Below, piece after piece: positions 11,113-25,400 of a stretch of 64,000 nucleotides of DNA. Source of the DNA: Monosporascus cannonballus (taxonomy: Eukaryota; Ascomycota; Sordariomycetes; Xylariales); the NCBI GenBank assembly GCA_004154925.1, contig QJNS01000011.1, forward strand, positions 248,001 through 312,000, in the 5' to 3' direction. The notes under the pieces are model-generated. The model saw only the letters and a program-made list of their open reading frames with translations. It was not told the DNA's origin and did not search any database. How positions within the stretch are numbered: position 1 is the first letter of the stretch; every line of letters starts with the position of its first letter. Made by a program: the position numbers and the translations under genes.

Positions 11113-13161
11113 TTAGTTCTCCCTTAGCCGCCGCATGCTCCGCGAGACATAAAGGATGAACATGGGACGATCCGGATGCTGTGCCGGCGAGGGTACACAC
11201 CCGTCAATGATTTGCGCCCCATACTTTCGAGCAGCCCAGGTTCTGACCTCCTCCATCGTGTAGCCGTGCTGATGATAAATAGTCCTTACGCGTGTCTGGC
11301 TCACGATCCTTGCCAATGTCGGAGGCGGAATACATTCCCTGTTGATGTTCAAGCAATGAAGGTTGGGGAACCGGCTCACGACGTCGACCAGAGCATCGCT
11401 AGGGTTTCCCCGGCCATCGAGAGTGAGTCCGGTCAGTGACAGGCACGAAAGACTATCACCTCTGAACCAGTCCATCTCTGGGTTGTTCAGATCGACAGTG
11501 GCGAGAGGGAAAGGACTGAGGGATAATTCTTCGATTGACCCCGACGTGAATGACGGTCGAAGCAGTGCTTCGAATCGGTCCATTCTAAGGGGATCCCTGG
11601 TATTCAGGGAGAACTTCTGAATTCCAGTAAGGCCTCGGCAGTCAGGCAGTTCGCTAAGGATCAGAGCAGAATCGTATGCCTCCAAATAGAGCTCCCGAAT
11701 AGTCTCGGGGCGGAATTCTGGAACTAGTTTACCGGCTGCCGCCAATTGCAAAGGGCGCACTACTGCATTGGAGCCGAGGAAAAGACTCTTAAGGTGTGGC
11801 CAACTCGTATTATCATTTTTTGAAGTGCAATGCCAGAATAGGTCATCAATCCAAGCCGTTTCTAAGTTTGGAGTGCAACGAATAAGGTCCGACTTGAAGC
11901 AAGTCAGCAAACGAATTGGCGTCGGGCATACGTTGCTTTCAAGCAGGTTGTTCCGCAAACGGACGCTTACCATATTGACATGGATGCGCTGGGCACCATT
12001 TGCCAGCCTAATCGTCTTCAAATTTTTGAGGACTGGGAAATTCGAGAAAACATATTGTTCTGTGGAGCGTCCGATAAGGTCGAAGATTGAAAGTTCGCGG
12101 ATATTAGGCGAACCTTTGAGCAACCAAACTAATACGTGGGCCGGTAATCTAATACCGTAACCCAGGTAAAACGACTCGAGTGCTGGAAGTTGTATATTAA
12201 ACAAGCCATCCAATGTGACCTGAGCTCCTCCTCCTCGTAATTTGAGGTGCTTCAGCTGCTTGCAACGAGATAGGATAAGACTAAGACTGTTGTTGTTGGG
12301 CAGGCCGTTGGGCAGGCTGTTGGTCTTCAATCCAAAGCGCCAGCAGTTGTCGATAGACAGGTCTGTGACCCCATTGCCCGCAAAGAAGGCATACGTCATC
12401 AAAGTCTTAGGTAGGACGGGACTCTTCGGTATCCGCCTATGGTAGGTATAGTGCTGAATGCGCCAAAGCTGTTGGGCTTGCTTTCCCGTTAGAACGGTTT
12501 TCCACGTCTTGCAGACACTCAGGCAACGGCTTTCGGTCAAGAAGTTAGTACAGAGAGCGACACGGACATTACGATGACAGGCTTACCAAAGGGTTCTAAA
12601 ATCGACTTGTCGAAAGATCATGGAGACCAGCTCAAAAGGGAGCTTTGCCACCGGATCAACTCTCAAGCTCATCAAACGCGTCAGTTTGGCCTCCTGGTCT
12701 TTCAATTTTTGAAGTAGCGCATGATTCGGATGTTTCTCTTCAACGAGCCCTGCGCCAGTTTTGTACACATGATAAGCCAGATTGGGAAGTCCCTGTAGGC
12801 GCAGGACCTTGCCGAGGCGGAGGTAGCCTTTCGGCTCGCGGGGTGAGAGATTGATCATCTGCTCGGCACAGCTGATACTCTGTTCGAGACAGTCCTCCTT
12901 CTCGTAGACAGCTGCAAGGGAGTCGAATGCGTCGATGTGAGTTGCATTTCCACAACGTCTCTCCGACTTTGCAGAACAGATACATGTCTTCTTCAACTCG
13001 TGACGCAGCGAATCGTTGCCAATACCACCGAGGATATTCTTGCAGAGACATGGCTTCTCTCGAACGTGGATACCACACGGACATGAATTGATCACTTGTC
13101 TGAAGGCCTCGGCGGCTTCAGAGTACCGTTCGGCGCCGTAGAGCTGCCTACCGCACTCCAT
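11113..13161 (-). CDS. TPR and F-box protein with leucine-rich C-terminal region (at least 2 exons)
   Basis: Exons 13161-12587 and 12529-11113 join across a 57-bp intron (donor GTAAGC, branch TACTAAC, acceptor GAAAG), giving 663 codons. The N-terminal 170 residues are TPR-like (RQLYGAERYSEAAEAFRQV; later PKGYLRLGKVLRLQGL) and include a Cys-rich insert (CPCG, CLCK, CICS) common in fungal members. The F-box starts near residue 172 (KLPFELVSMIFRQVDFRTL) and crosses the intron into CRCLSVCKTWK. The rest is a leucine-rich array of the kind that binds substrates. F-box proteins of this type are adaptors of SCF ubiquitin ligases; the target is unknown. The start is uncertain. A possible acceptor (GTAG at about 13180) lies just upstream in the same frame, so a short 5' exon may exist. 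The neighbouring GH43 gene is convergent and unrelated. Confidence 0.85.
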
Positions 13162-16100
13162 GTTGTAGAGCAGTGGAACCTACGGCGATGATCAGCGATG
13201 GTTGATTATTCTTCTCTTTGGCTCAAGTACAACTAGGTCGTCGAATGTGAAAGAATGATAGAGCGCGGCGTGTCGGCGATTACGAAATCAGATGGAGCAC
13301 AGTTGTGTCGTCGAATCAGAAATACAATTGCTAAACCAGACATTTGACATGTTGGTGGTTAACGGTTTCATCATTTGCACTTTGCCGCGATTTGACGCGT
13401 TAATGGATTTAAGATGCGCCTTAGAGTGGGGGCACGGGCTACTGTAAGTCCCCTTGGCGGGGTAAAGGCAATATGGTGGGGTCCGGCAATTCGTCCAAGT
13501 TCCGCCGTCCACATCGAATCATTAATATTCTACCACTAAAGGCTTTCTGGCAACCCAACAACTATCACCAGATTTAGCGGGAAAATACTTCCCAGCAGTA
13601 CTTCTGCCTAGTCTAACATAATAGCTGGCGATTGCTACCATTAGGGTTAGGGTTAGGACTTGGCGGGTCTGGAGAGGCCGGCGAGAGCCCCCCAATTCAG
13701 ATATATGGTCTTGATATTCGCAGGTGATGTTGGCGGTGGCAGTCGTAAAGGTGTTATGGCAGTTGCACCAGCCCTTCTCTGCCAATGTATTACTTTGTAT
13801 GGGGGTGGAGAGGATATTTGGTGGGGTTTCCAGAAGCGTTTAGCGGTGCAATATTAACAATTCAACGTGGGACAACGGAACTGGTGCAAGTTACCGGACT
13901 TTTATCATTCCCGAGTCCACTATCTCCTGGGGCGCGATAAGGTCTCACAGTAACCGGCAGCGGCAATGGCGCTAATCCAAAAGAGCTGCATGCCCCATGC
14001 AAAGCCTAATTCGCTTCATGTGACTGGATACGAAATTCCCATTCGTTCCAAAATTAACCAGTGATGCAGTTGCCCGGTTACTGCGTGACCCTATCGCACA
14101 TGAGGAGACACATACGTGCATAGGGCATCTGATAAACGCCTTTAGAAATCTCTACTACTAACTTTACCCCTGTGCCGATTGCCTTGGGGATTGAGAAATC
14201 AGGATCCAGTGAAAGAACTAGACTGATAGCGAAATTCACAGATTAGTTAATTATGTACCTACCGTCCGAATGTGTACCGCCATTCAAGTTACTCCGCCAC
14301 TATAGGGTAACTTTAGTTATGGCCTAAAATACTTAGGACAATCCTATTTAAGAGCTGCTTACGTAGGTGCGAAGGTCTCTTTAGGGCAGTTCAGCGACCT
14401 AAAAACAGCAAGTAGTCCATTGGTTATTTTAGTTGCAGTTATACCATACAATTCGCGGGCTCCTTGACTACCCCTTCTCCAAATGTCCGCCGTGTTGTGT
14501 TGCGTCGCTCCTGCAAGGACCTTGCAGCGCGTCCTACCCTACTCCATAAACCGACCTCAACCGGCTCCTGTGCAACATCAACTGATATTATTAGCCCGCC
14601 CTGCACCAACTACGTCACTCAAAGATACAAGATATGGCCCTAGCTACGTATTTCCGACCAAGGGCGCCGGCAAGCCATCCATCGCTATCTTTAGAGTGGT
14701 TGCTGGGGTATAATGTTCGTATTCTGTCTGTGCGATATGGCGTTTCCAAGGAGGGGGAACCCCTTGCAGCCATTCCCAATCGAAGATCGGCACCGATTAT
14801 CGTTGCCTTGTCCCCCTTGATCCCTGATGTAGATCAGCGTGGTAGCCTCCTTGGCACTCTCATATCTTGCCCATATAACGTGGAATCTTATCCATGTCAG
14901 TCTGATGCCGGGGACTCTTGCCGGACCGTTTTGGGCCTCGAGGTTTTCCGGTTGGCTTATGGGAGATTATCTGGTGCATAATATCGTTCAATTCTATTAT
15001 TTAACTGGCTGCAGAGTCGTAATATTCCGACAGACGGCGTGTTTCAGATAAACGACATTAGATTTTCAGCTGGATGGGGCTGTATGACTTCACCTTGCCA
15101 CGTGTGGTCTATAAACAGGCATATAGGGATAGCGGAAAGAGACACCAAGCGGGCTACCCCATTTTCCACTCCGCTCCGGTTTGCCAAGACCCGTCCACAA
15201 CGGTGCAGTGTAGGAAGCGTTCGCCAAGCTAATATAAGTTCCTTGTTGCTACGGTGGCCTGATTACAGTCGTTCAAAGAAATGGACAGTGCCCTCCTGAG
15301 CAACGGGTCAGGTAACAGTAATTAGTGGCCGCAGATACCAACCCTGAAATCACTTCGTATAGACACTATGCTATTGATACTCACAGATCCCTTGCATGCA
15401 TACGCTTGGGAGTTAAACAGAGGCACCGCCTATGGCTCTGCTCTGGGATCCGGTCCGCCGGGTAAAGCACGAGCAATAAACTTTGTAACATGAAGACCGT
15501 GGATACGAGGTTTCCCAATGCCTCAACCCTCCCTCCCGCTGTGGGGAGCGCTCGAGAGTTCTCAAGGGGACTGGTCGTTCACTGCTATATGGACTCCGCT
15601 GCTTCCAGTCAGCAACGAGGCCAATATGACACGAAAAGGTGATCGTCGAAGCACTGAACCTTCCATTGTCTGAAGACAGTATCTGATGGTTCACCAGCAT
15701 ATGCACGATGATTACCATACGTAGGAACTAGCATATGTTCTAGCCATGGTACCCCATCATCATGCTAGGCATGACCGCCAGCCAATCCGCTTACCAAAAC
15801 GAGTTTCGACGGCACAGGACGGGCGGGGATCTTATTTTGTGGGCTAAAAGGCTCTCAAGGTTCCTTCAGTGCTGTTCGACACAACTCGGCCCGCCCACGC
15901 CCCGCGACCCGATACAAGGACGCAGTCCGCGCCAAAGCACCCGAAGCAGATGTCTAGCGACGGCAAGAGGCATCAGACGAAACGAACAAGCCGGGCAAAG
16001 CAGAGCCGTACGTTCCGTTCCCGTGCCATCAGCACCTTAATTCGTAGCACCCAAGTCCGGACCCCAACACGGGTCATCATATTCATGCAGGGGGAGGAGC

Positions 16101-19100
16101 CCCGCCTCGTGCATTGGGCAATGCTACCTCGTTTTCAGCGGCATGAGGCCACGTGGTTTGGCTGCGGTCCGGGCGGCGGGCCAACTTATCGAGATCGTAG
16201 ACCATTGCCCTGACCGAGCGTAGCAGCCGCAGTGAGCCATCATATGCTTCCCCTATCCGCCAGTTGAGAAATCTCACCTCGCTTCGTAACGATATGCTCT
16301 GTTTCAGGAAGTAGGTGAGAGAGTGGTGGGAGGGGTTTTGAGGACAGAGGCGGAGTTGGTTCACTGCGCAGTTATCTGGCTGGCATTTCACACCCCCTTA
16401 GGCCCTAGTTCGGCTCCATTACTCCTGGTATTATTACACCGCTGCTGGTAATGAAAGGAAATTTAGGGAATGCGAGTGTCCCGCCGCCAGGTCGACATCG
16501 TCTTTCTCACCTGTCCTAGGCGAGAGACCGCGGTCAAGTGCGGGTACCGAAGGAAACGGTAATGTCTACGCCAGGCACTCGTAATTAACACCTAATATAG
16601 TGCCACTTATTATTAGTACATGGCGAGAGGGCTATTAAGACGGCGCCAGCGACGGTACCACCACACGGCCACTAATTAGCTGTAGAGTCTAGCCGATAGC
16701 CCAGAAACGTTTTTCTTTGATAACCCCACCATCCAATTCATCTATATCCCCTGTCAGCCTGCCTGCCAGCCCAATCTTACCCATCACCAGAGGGCGTAGG
16801 ATCTATGCGAGTTACGCGATGTAGCATTGTTCTGCAGGACCTAATGTAATGCCCGCTCCTCCGCCCCATCAAACACGCCATATACCCGCGGTACCTGCGC
16901 CCAGAAGGATGCCAGGAGCGACGTGATGACAGGCCGAGGTAAAACTACCCTATCAAGTACCTTGTGGGGGGGGGGGGGCTAGAAACCATACCATAATAAT
17001 ATCGGCGTAGACTGCTTTTAGTACATTCAGGAATTGCACATAAGTATCGTACAATAAGCGCGAATACGTAACTTGGTAACTTACCCTGCATACTTAGTAC
17101 ATAATACGTGTATATTCATGTCGTATCATATGCATCGCAAACGTACCTTGCTTGGGACCTGCCCGCTGGGACCAACGACGACCTATCGTCTAATCAAGGT
17201 TGGACGGGATGTGTGTGGGGGGGCGGGGGTGATGGCCAGGCAAAAGCGAGGCATGCCAACTGAGACATCCTCGCGACACCCCGTACTGGGCCTAATAGTC
17301 CTTCCTCAACTTAACTCCGGCCCCTAGTTAGCTACCTGGTTGGAACTACGAAAGCACCAGGCGGTCGGTTGACGGAGGGTGAGAGACTGTCCTGCCGTCG
17401 CGCGGCGTAGACGAATGCTATGCAAAAGAAATGATCCCGCGCGGGGAGTTCCTCTATCTCCGTCATTCATCCTACAGCCGCCGCAATGAAAACATAACGA
17501 CGCATCGCGTTTGCGGCGGGGCAGATATTGGGAGGTTCGGCCACAGCCGTTCTGGTATAGTACGGTAGATTGCTCTTGCGCGGGGTCCGGATTCACTCAT
17601 TTCCTCCTGGCCCCGTGGCGACGTTGGTTACATCACATCGCTACGTCGGCCTCCTCCCTCCTCCTGAAGACGCCCTCCCGCAAATAGGACAGACATGCTA
17701 TATACACATCGTATCGATGTCGCGTGAACACCCACTCCGATTTGAGACAGAGTATTGTGCCAATGGTGTCTCATAGCTGAGCAAAATTTTGATGAATCCT
17801 GCTCGGGTTGTAGTCTAGGTCTGCCGGCGGTGATTCATCCTTGGTAATTTGTGTGATCTCAACGGTTCGTCGTCAGAGTCGCGGTTCGCTATGATTCATT
17901 CGCACGCATGTAGATATGACCCAAGCTTCCAATTCACAGCATCTCATATTCGACTGTATATCTGTCTATGATCTGTCCGTGTATATCTTCCACGGCACGC
18001 ACAGCGTGGCTATCCTCCTCTAGTATGTTCGCCGGGAGGCAACGATCTATATAAAATACGGGGTAGATCCGCGACAAGGATCTCTTTAGTAGCCAGACCA
18101 GAAAAATCTCCTAAGGGGTGAAGGGTATCTGGAAATCCAGATTCCAGGCGGCTCCGATCCCAGCAGAGCCCATGTTTCGCCATGGAACAACCCCCGGTTG
18201 CTCCCGTAGCATTCGCGGTCCGCTTCACATGCAAACCCCGACCCGAAAAGCTAGTAGTTAGAGTACATGACTGCTGCCTGCAGCAGGGCTGATTGTTCTT
18301 GCCGTGACACGAGGAAAGCAAAAGCCGCCGCCAAAAGCATGCTGAGCATTAAAGGCAGACGACACGAAAACGGAAATCAAACCGCAACCAAAAACAGATT
18401 GGAAAGGAGAACAAGAAACCGCCCCAGAGGGGCAGAAATGGGAAACCAAAATCGCACGCAAAGAAACAGTCCCAAGACCGCTTACCCACTGATCCCACAA
18501 CGCCTGGTATAACCCGTCCTAACCTAGTGCATGGTTTCAGTTCTCGCATAGAACTCAACCAAAGCAGTTTGGCGGGCTGAAACGGACAGCGATTCGGTTT
18601 CTGAGTCATAAATCATGCCGCGAACCCTCGAATCCTGACGTAATGAATGCGTCACGCCGTGTTGAGCCCTGCTCATTCCTTTATATCCTAATACAGAAAA
18701 AGAACCCCTCGCCGACGCTATGCGAAAAACAGTGTTCCAAAGCCAAACCCATAGATATCCAAGAGAGTGGGGTGATGCTGTGTCAATTGCGGCGTAAGAT
18801 CGTGGCCGCCTTTGCTGGGATGTGGAAGTGGAAGCGTATAATCCAACCCAACTTCAGTCTTGAAAGGGGAAGGGGCCGCTTCGAAAACATCCATATATCA
18901 TGTGCATGTCCTCGGTACGTCTGACTCTGTCGTAGCATCATATTGTTCCTTTGGTGTCGAACCACGTGGCGAAATAATAAGAATCCGCCCCAACGACGGT
19001 CAATGGAAAGCTGCGGGGGCAGATGCCGACGCAAATTGGTCATGCCCTATGAATAGCAGCGAAAGCTCCGAGGGGCGGCGTGACAGCGACATCCTGTCTC

Positions 19101-19203
19101 CCGGTCTGAAGGAGTAGAGGTAGGACACCCAGTTCTCAAACTCAAACGAGAGCAATGCTGGAGAATGCCAGGCAACACAGGCCGTAACCGAAGATATGAC
19201 TTT
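13162..19203. other. Gene-poor region of normal GC content
   Basis: About 6 kb in which I cannot support any gene apart from a short telomere-type repeat at 13641. A 13-G run is at 16966-16978. One plus-strand frame at 14839-15050 (SYLAHITWNLIHVSLMPG, then GPFWA) faintly recalls the membrane anchor and proline hinge of a fungal P450, but it breaks at once and the likeness is weak. Stop codons are spread through all frames as in non-coding DNA. Confidence 0.5.
13641..13657. repeat. Interstitial telomere-type repeat (TTAGGG, almost 3 units)
   Basis: The plus strand reads two full TTAGGG units followed by TTAGG. TTAGGG is the telomeric repeat of most filamentous ascomycetes. The tract is short and may be chance or a scar of DNA repair; nothing around it looks subtelomeric. 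Confidence 0.65.
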
Positions 19204-19452
19204 TCATCGATACCGCCGCTGGGAACCTGAGGCGGAATGGCTGCTGTAGTAGCCGGAGTCTGAATATGACTGACCCCCGGCATAGGAACCATGATGGTGG
19301 GATGGGTCGTGCTCGTGGCAAGCATATCCCACAAGTATCGTACGCGTTGTGATCGCATGTCCGCGGCGACCGTAAGCTGCGCATCGGTCAACGGCATGTT
19401 GATAGTAGAGGCATTTGCAGTAGGAGTATAACTCGACCACCTGGTAGCACAT
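19204..19452 (-). CDS. Small conserved fungal Cys-rich protein of unknown function
   Basis: I choose the ATG at 19452, giving 82 aa. The upstream in-frame Met at 19506 would add 18 residues with no coding character. The first 50 residues follow a pattern I recognise from many filamentous-fungal hypothetical proteins: MCYQVVELYS, YCKCLYYQHAVDRCAAYG, then ILVGYACHEH. Five to six Cys with His at regular spacing suggest a small zinc-binding or disulfide-stabilised fold, but no function is known to me. The tail (HHHGSYAGGQSYSDSGYYSS) is Ser/Tyr/Gly-rich and probably disordered. The gene stands alone in a 17-kb gene-poor stretch. Confidence 0.7.
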   Translation of the reverse strand: MCYQVVELYSYCKCLYYQHAVDRCAAYGRRGHAITTRTILVGYACHEHDPSHHHGSYAGGQSYSDSGYYSSHSASGSQRRYR

Positions 19453-22400
19453 TGTGGGCAAGAAGGGACTAGCAACACACAAGGTGTGGCGTGAGGTCTG
19501 CTTCACTCTAATTTCCCTGGAAAGAAACTTCTAGTTATAGCAGGCGACAGACCTCGTGTGAGTGGATGAAGTCTGTAGACTTGTTTGTTGTGTGTTGAGC
19601 TCCTGTCAGGCAGAGTGGGAAAGGCGATATCAAGGAGACCGAAAGATGAGGCAGAGAAGCGAGTGGCAAAGGTATGGAATTATATACGACTTAACCACAA
19701 TGACATAAACGAAAGTGCCTGCAAAGGACTATCCTGGCGGCAGTGAGGTCGGATGACCCATTCGCAAGTCGTCAGGACGGGAGCAACCTTATAATACGGC
19801 AGCCTGTTCAGGTTACGGAATCTCTGGCACTACCAAGAGAGGGCCGTGACAGGGAAGGCAACAGTGACGACACAGAGTCTCACCCCATAAATCTGTTGAC
19901 TACCTAGTAAGTCTCGTATCTCTTGCATACATACTAGTATGCACGTCGACAGATGATGCGAACATGGGGAAGAGAGAGAGGCGCAGGGTACCTTGCTGCA
20001 ACGATGAGTAAATGCGCAGCCTCCACCGAGGTAAGGGCAAATCGGTATGGTAGGGCCCGTCGACCTCCGGGTTCCGGATCGATGTCAACGATGCAGTAGG
20101 TATACCTATACACCATAGCACCAGGACAGAAGCATATAGCCCTTAGGAGGGCATTCGAGGGGGTGGGGGAATGCGGATATGTATGATCGTATTGGTACAT
20201 TCTCGTTCCTGGGACTTCAGGTGTGCAGCGAGAAAAACTGAGGTTATCTCCTACGCGTACATGTAGTGAGAAGTGGGGTACGCAGAAGCCAGCTGAGCCA
20301 GATACATAATATATGAGGCTTGCTTACATTATGCATCATCGTAGCTAGAAAGTAAAAGATGCCCTGAGATCGATGGTGGTGAAGTTTTGTTTAGGGAACT
20401 TGGAGAAGAGTCGCGTGAATTCAGACGAAAGAGTCACACGGCTGGGGTGTATTACTAGATTCGAAAGGGCCTGTGCAAGCCTAGTGGCCCGAGCTGGCAG
20501 GGCTGATGGCAATACAGGTATGCATGCACCTTCGATGCCAATCGTGGTATATATGTATGTATATACCTAGGTACAGTTACTTGTAAAGGGAAACTATTAG
20601 AAGCGGAGCGTTGAGAGGCATTATACCTAATAGGGTAATTGTACATTAGTAAGATAAGGGTATGAATTACCAATGGGCGTTTCGCTGCAGAAGCCGGTTT
20701 CTTACAATCGATTATAGTAGCGGGAAGTCCTGAACACTGACTACGTGCACTTTTGATACATTATGCAATGCCGACTAACCCTGCCTAGCCCCATCCTTTG
20801 CGACCCAGATACACATGCTGTAATCTTGTAGTGTCCCTTACCCCTGACCCATGTCCAAATGCGAATCGGGACCTATTTACGGAGCGGTAAACCAACCAAT
20901 GTGCTAACTACGTCGTGCACTACGAGCTGCAGATACATGTTTCTGATCTTACATGTCGACACTAAATGTCTTGTCATTCTTAGACATGTAGATGTACATA
21001 TTTGTCTGCCTACATCGGCCGATATTCGACGAACCGTCGACGAGACTGGACTTCTTGTGCTTAGTGGGTTCCCGGATAGAGGTGGAGGGTTCGTAGCCCG
21101 CTGATGCGCATATTAAGACTAAGCTTGGGGAGGTAGTATCCAGGAATCCTTTGAGTGTATAACCCTCCCGGTCGTGGAGGCCGTTTCCGAAAAGTACCTA
21201 CTCGGAGACAGGAAGCTGTCATCCCACGTGGCCAAACAACTATATCCAACCACCTACACCTGAAACGTGACGCCATAGGAACAACTAGCAGCAATCCAAG
21301 AGTTATCTACATAATCGACATGCCTATGGCAAAAAAAGGCAGTACCAACCAGCTCGCGCTCTAGAAGAAAGCAGGCTCTCAGCAAGTACGCATCTCCGAG
21401 GGGTTAACATACAGATATAGACAAAACAGCTCCTTGGAGTGGTTGTAGTTCGGAGTTTACCGCTAAACGCCTGATGTTCCGGCTCGTAACGGTTGCCACT
21501 CCGAGTTTGACTCTGCGAGGTCTCGGCTGCTCCCGAGATTCCGACCACGACATCAGCTAAAGCCGGGCCGCCTGCAGTCTCCGGAGTTGTTAACCCCGAC
21601 GTCCCCAAATTACCTAACGGTCGATGTCGATATATGATGATGCCGGTCTTTAAAATTTTGCTTCTTTTCTTTCCACGTCTTCATTGCGCATATTTGTAAA
21701 CATGTGCAGTAATCTAACCACGTCCTTGAGTAGGGGTCAAGTTACAAAGAATTCCAGGCCTGATATCCTGCTTTTAGAACTTTGGCCCCCAACCCCCAAA
21801 TAGTGGATTGACGTCAAGATGACACTCCCCTGGAGAGAAACCGAACTGCGGCTTGGGGCCCATTAGCTTAGGGAAAGCCGGGCTCAGCGCATCAGCTCAA
21901 CTGCTTTCAGGCACAGCTTGGAGCTGTTCATCCTGCCGATACGTGGGTGGTCGACCCATTGTACGCGGTTGCTCTATGCTAAAGTTCAACAGAAACAGCG
22001 GCTACTTTCCGTAGTACTAGGCTGGATAAAGTCAGGGAATAAATTCTGTTTTTAGCACATCGAACGTCTGGGACGATGGGGATGGAGCCAGCAGCCGCTG
22101 TGCCTTGCGGTCCAGCTAACTATGTGGGCAAGTACTTCGTACTTAGAGCTAAGTTAGTGGCCGAGCAATTTTCACCGCATCGAGTAGAAGCGCAAGTCAT
22201 TTTTCCTGAACCGGTTACTGTGAGGGTGCCTGCTGATTCATTCCCTCGCCTCTGCTGTCGGAGAGCTGGTTAGGGACATAGTGGAAAGTGAGCCAGATCT
22301 ATGTGCTACACAGCGTGATCGGATTGGCGGTCGTACGGCTACAGCACAGCTTGCCGGCGGTGCTCTACAGCCGCGGGTGGTACTTCAGCGATCGACAGAG

Positions 22401-25400
22401 CGAGGGTACAAGTACATGTGACTGAAGATGCGCCACGTCGCAACCTTGAACTGTCGACTTTTAAATAGTGCGTTGGAGATAGACGAAACAAGACAACAGA
22501 GCTGATGTTAACCATCAAGCTTTTGGTGTTGTACAATGGCTAAACATTCAAAATTGGTCCAGCGTGAATGTTGGAGACGTATCATTTGGGAGGTTGCCCG
22601 GCATGCAAAATGCAGGTCTGCCGCCAGCGGCCAACCTTGATTCGCATCAAGCCTAAATTAACATCCGACAAAATACATGATGGCTAGCTTAGATACAACT
22701 GTCAATGTTATTTCAGCATATCCTAGCCAGTTTGATATGCATATGTATCCGCTAGAGGGCCCAAGGCGTCAGTACTGAGTAAAATTTGGCGGCGCTAACG
22801 CCCTGTAGCCGCTAAGAAGATATTGCCTTGATACCTATTTACCTACATGTTTTGTAAACACCCTTATGTTCCCTAGTACTTCCACTGACACCTAAGCATA
22901 CATCTATGTGCATAGGTTCATACGCAAAAAGATATGGATGGGATTAACAACAAGCTCACTAATGTGAATCTTCGAGCTCTTCGGAGACAAGTTCAGAACA
23001 AGCGCATGCTCTAGGAGTACGCATCACAGTCAAGCGATGAAGGTCGTAACCCCACCAACGAGGTCCTCGAACTATTGAAAGCAGATGCTATAGTGCTGAG
23101 TCCCCACTAAGATCACCATTACCAAACATGCACATAGGCAAGGTTCACTTCTGCAATTGGTGGTGGTGGTGTGCACCCACTGGCTTGCATTATCCGTACC
23201 TGCAGTATGTCTCAGGGCTGAGAATCGGTATGACTCGCAATTCGACCTTTGTTTCCCACCATGATCGACAGGGTTGGCTATTCAACCGAGACAACCATTT
23301 CCATACCGTCGGGTCGTGTCACCAAGTCACCCAAGACTTTCTTGACCTCCCAAGCCCCTGTCAGGCGATGACTTACAGCTTCGACGAAAGTCCCATGATT
23401 CCAAGTCGCTGCATATGGCTCTGCTCACGTTATCGCCGTACCACTAGATCGTCCAAAAACCCACCAATCAATTCGAGTCGATGTCTTCCTTCATCTGGAT
23501 ATGTATGGACAAATATGTCATCGTGAATGACTCCTAAGTGGTGAACAAACGGAACCGTTTAATGCAGACCGAGGACGGGAACGACCCTTGCTCAGCGGGT
23601 TTGAGTCATTCCTTGGGGAGTCCACTGCCATATCTCTAAGAGAAGGAGATAATTCAAGACCTGGCTAGACCTGAGGTACAGGCTGAGATAGGACGGATTA
23701 CATTACCGGGAAGTCACAGGCGAGCGAAATGTTACGTTCGGGGCTATAACGTTTCCAAACCACTCGTCGTATTTCCGGCTAACAGGTAGGGGCCGTTGAC
23801 GTTCTCTGATTAATACACCAGCACTGCCATTCCTAATGACAGCAGTAGAAATTTGTAATTGCACATTAATCAGCAGTATGTCAAAGCCGCGTATATCAAA
23901 AGACCGAATTAGCTAATCGTACCCCGCATGCAACACTGATATCAATGATAGTATGCATCTGCCATACGCCTAATGAAAGTTGAACATTGGGTATTGGTTA
24001 ATCCTCGTCCCGGCTGTCTTGGATACTATTCTGTTGTATGCACGTCCTCCTATAACAATTCTGGATCTGGCCTATTCCGAAAATCCCCACAATAGCTGGA
24101 GCTTTGAGAGCTGGAAAAATCTGCCTCGGCGACAATAGAGAAAGCTGTCAGTCAGCCTTGCCCTAAAACAGAGCGCCGTCCGACCAATAAGGCTTGTGAC
24201 GCCATTTGGGTTTGGCTGTGGGGGAGACGTGCGTACCGCTCTCGCAACCCGCCCAATGGCGATGTTTGCCTAGGTACCCTAAGGGATCCGGTACATCCAC
24301 CACCCTTGGCTGCAGGGGGGAGCTCCTGCTGCGCCCCATGTGGCTTTGTCCGACTAGTATAGCAACGGCTCTGCCCAATGGCGGTCCAGGTTCGTAAAAC
24401 ATCCTGTTTCCAGCACCGTGGTGGTTCGCTGGGGATAGAAATGTACCGCTTCCGAGTGTTAGTTCTCACCAGGCTCCACCGACCATTGGTCATCCGAAGT
24501 GCACGGCCTCGGATTCAACGGTGTCGCCGGCGGAGACGTTAACAATTTTCTGCCTGTAGAGTCAAGCATTTCCCTACTTACTCAGATAAGGGGACAGCCA
24601 TTCTGCACTACAGAACAAGCGGTCACCTGGCCTCCGGGTAGCTTCACCTACATCATCGCTTGTCACTCATTATTGCAATCCGTGTGTAGACCTCATGGAG
24701 TGGGCTTAAGAAGAAGCCGCAGGAAAACGACTTGAGAGCTATATCAGGACTAGCTAAGGACGTGAGCACGGATGCTGCAACCCATTGAGCTCGAGTGGTG
24801 GGTAACCTTCACCGAGATGCGATTGTTCCCAAGGGATGTTGACTCACTCAGTGACGCTTTAACTACATAACCCCCCTATTATAGTACTAGGTATTAGGTG
24901 TATATATGTACATGGACGGGACTCAAGATGCCTCTAGGAGACGTTTCCGAAATGCATGCAATGTAGGTATCTGCAACACCAAGTCCCTAGGGAGGTAGAA
25001 CGAACAGGCCTGCGAGATCAATCAGTCCTACGGGCCATCGCGGGACCGTCCTAACCATCGCCCACTGTATACAATCCCCACCTAACGTTACGCCTTATGT
25101 AGAATCCATTAGCCCCGGCTGAGTATTACGTCCGGGCGCCTGTATAGGTCTATATTCGAAAGCATTCCCCTACCTAATTTTGTCTTGTAGGAGTTGAGAG
25201 GCAAATGTCCTCATGCCCGCGTGTTTCACCCAATCACCCACTATACACTAACGTGCAAGCGGGCAGCGATCTCTAGCCGCCGTTAGCGCGTAATGCTCTT
25301 CGCCTAGGGGTACTAGCAGGGCTCATCGGCATCCTCCTCTTCCCTTCAAGAGTAGGTAACTTCATGCAAACAAATCGATGGCAAGATCCCAAGAGCATCC

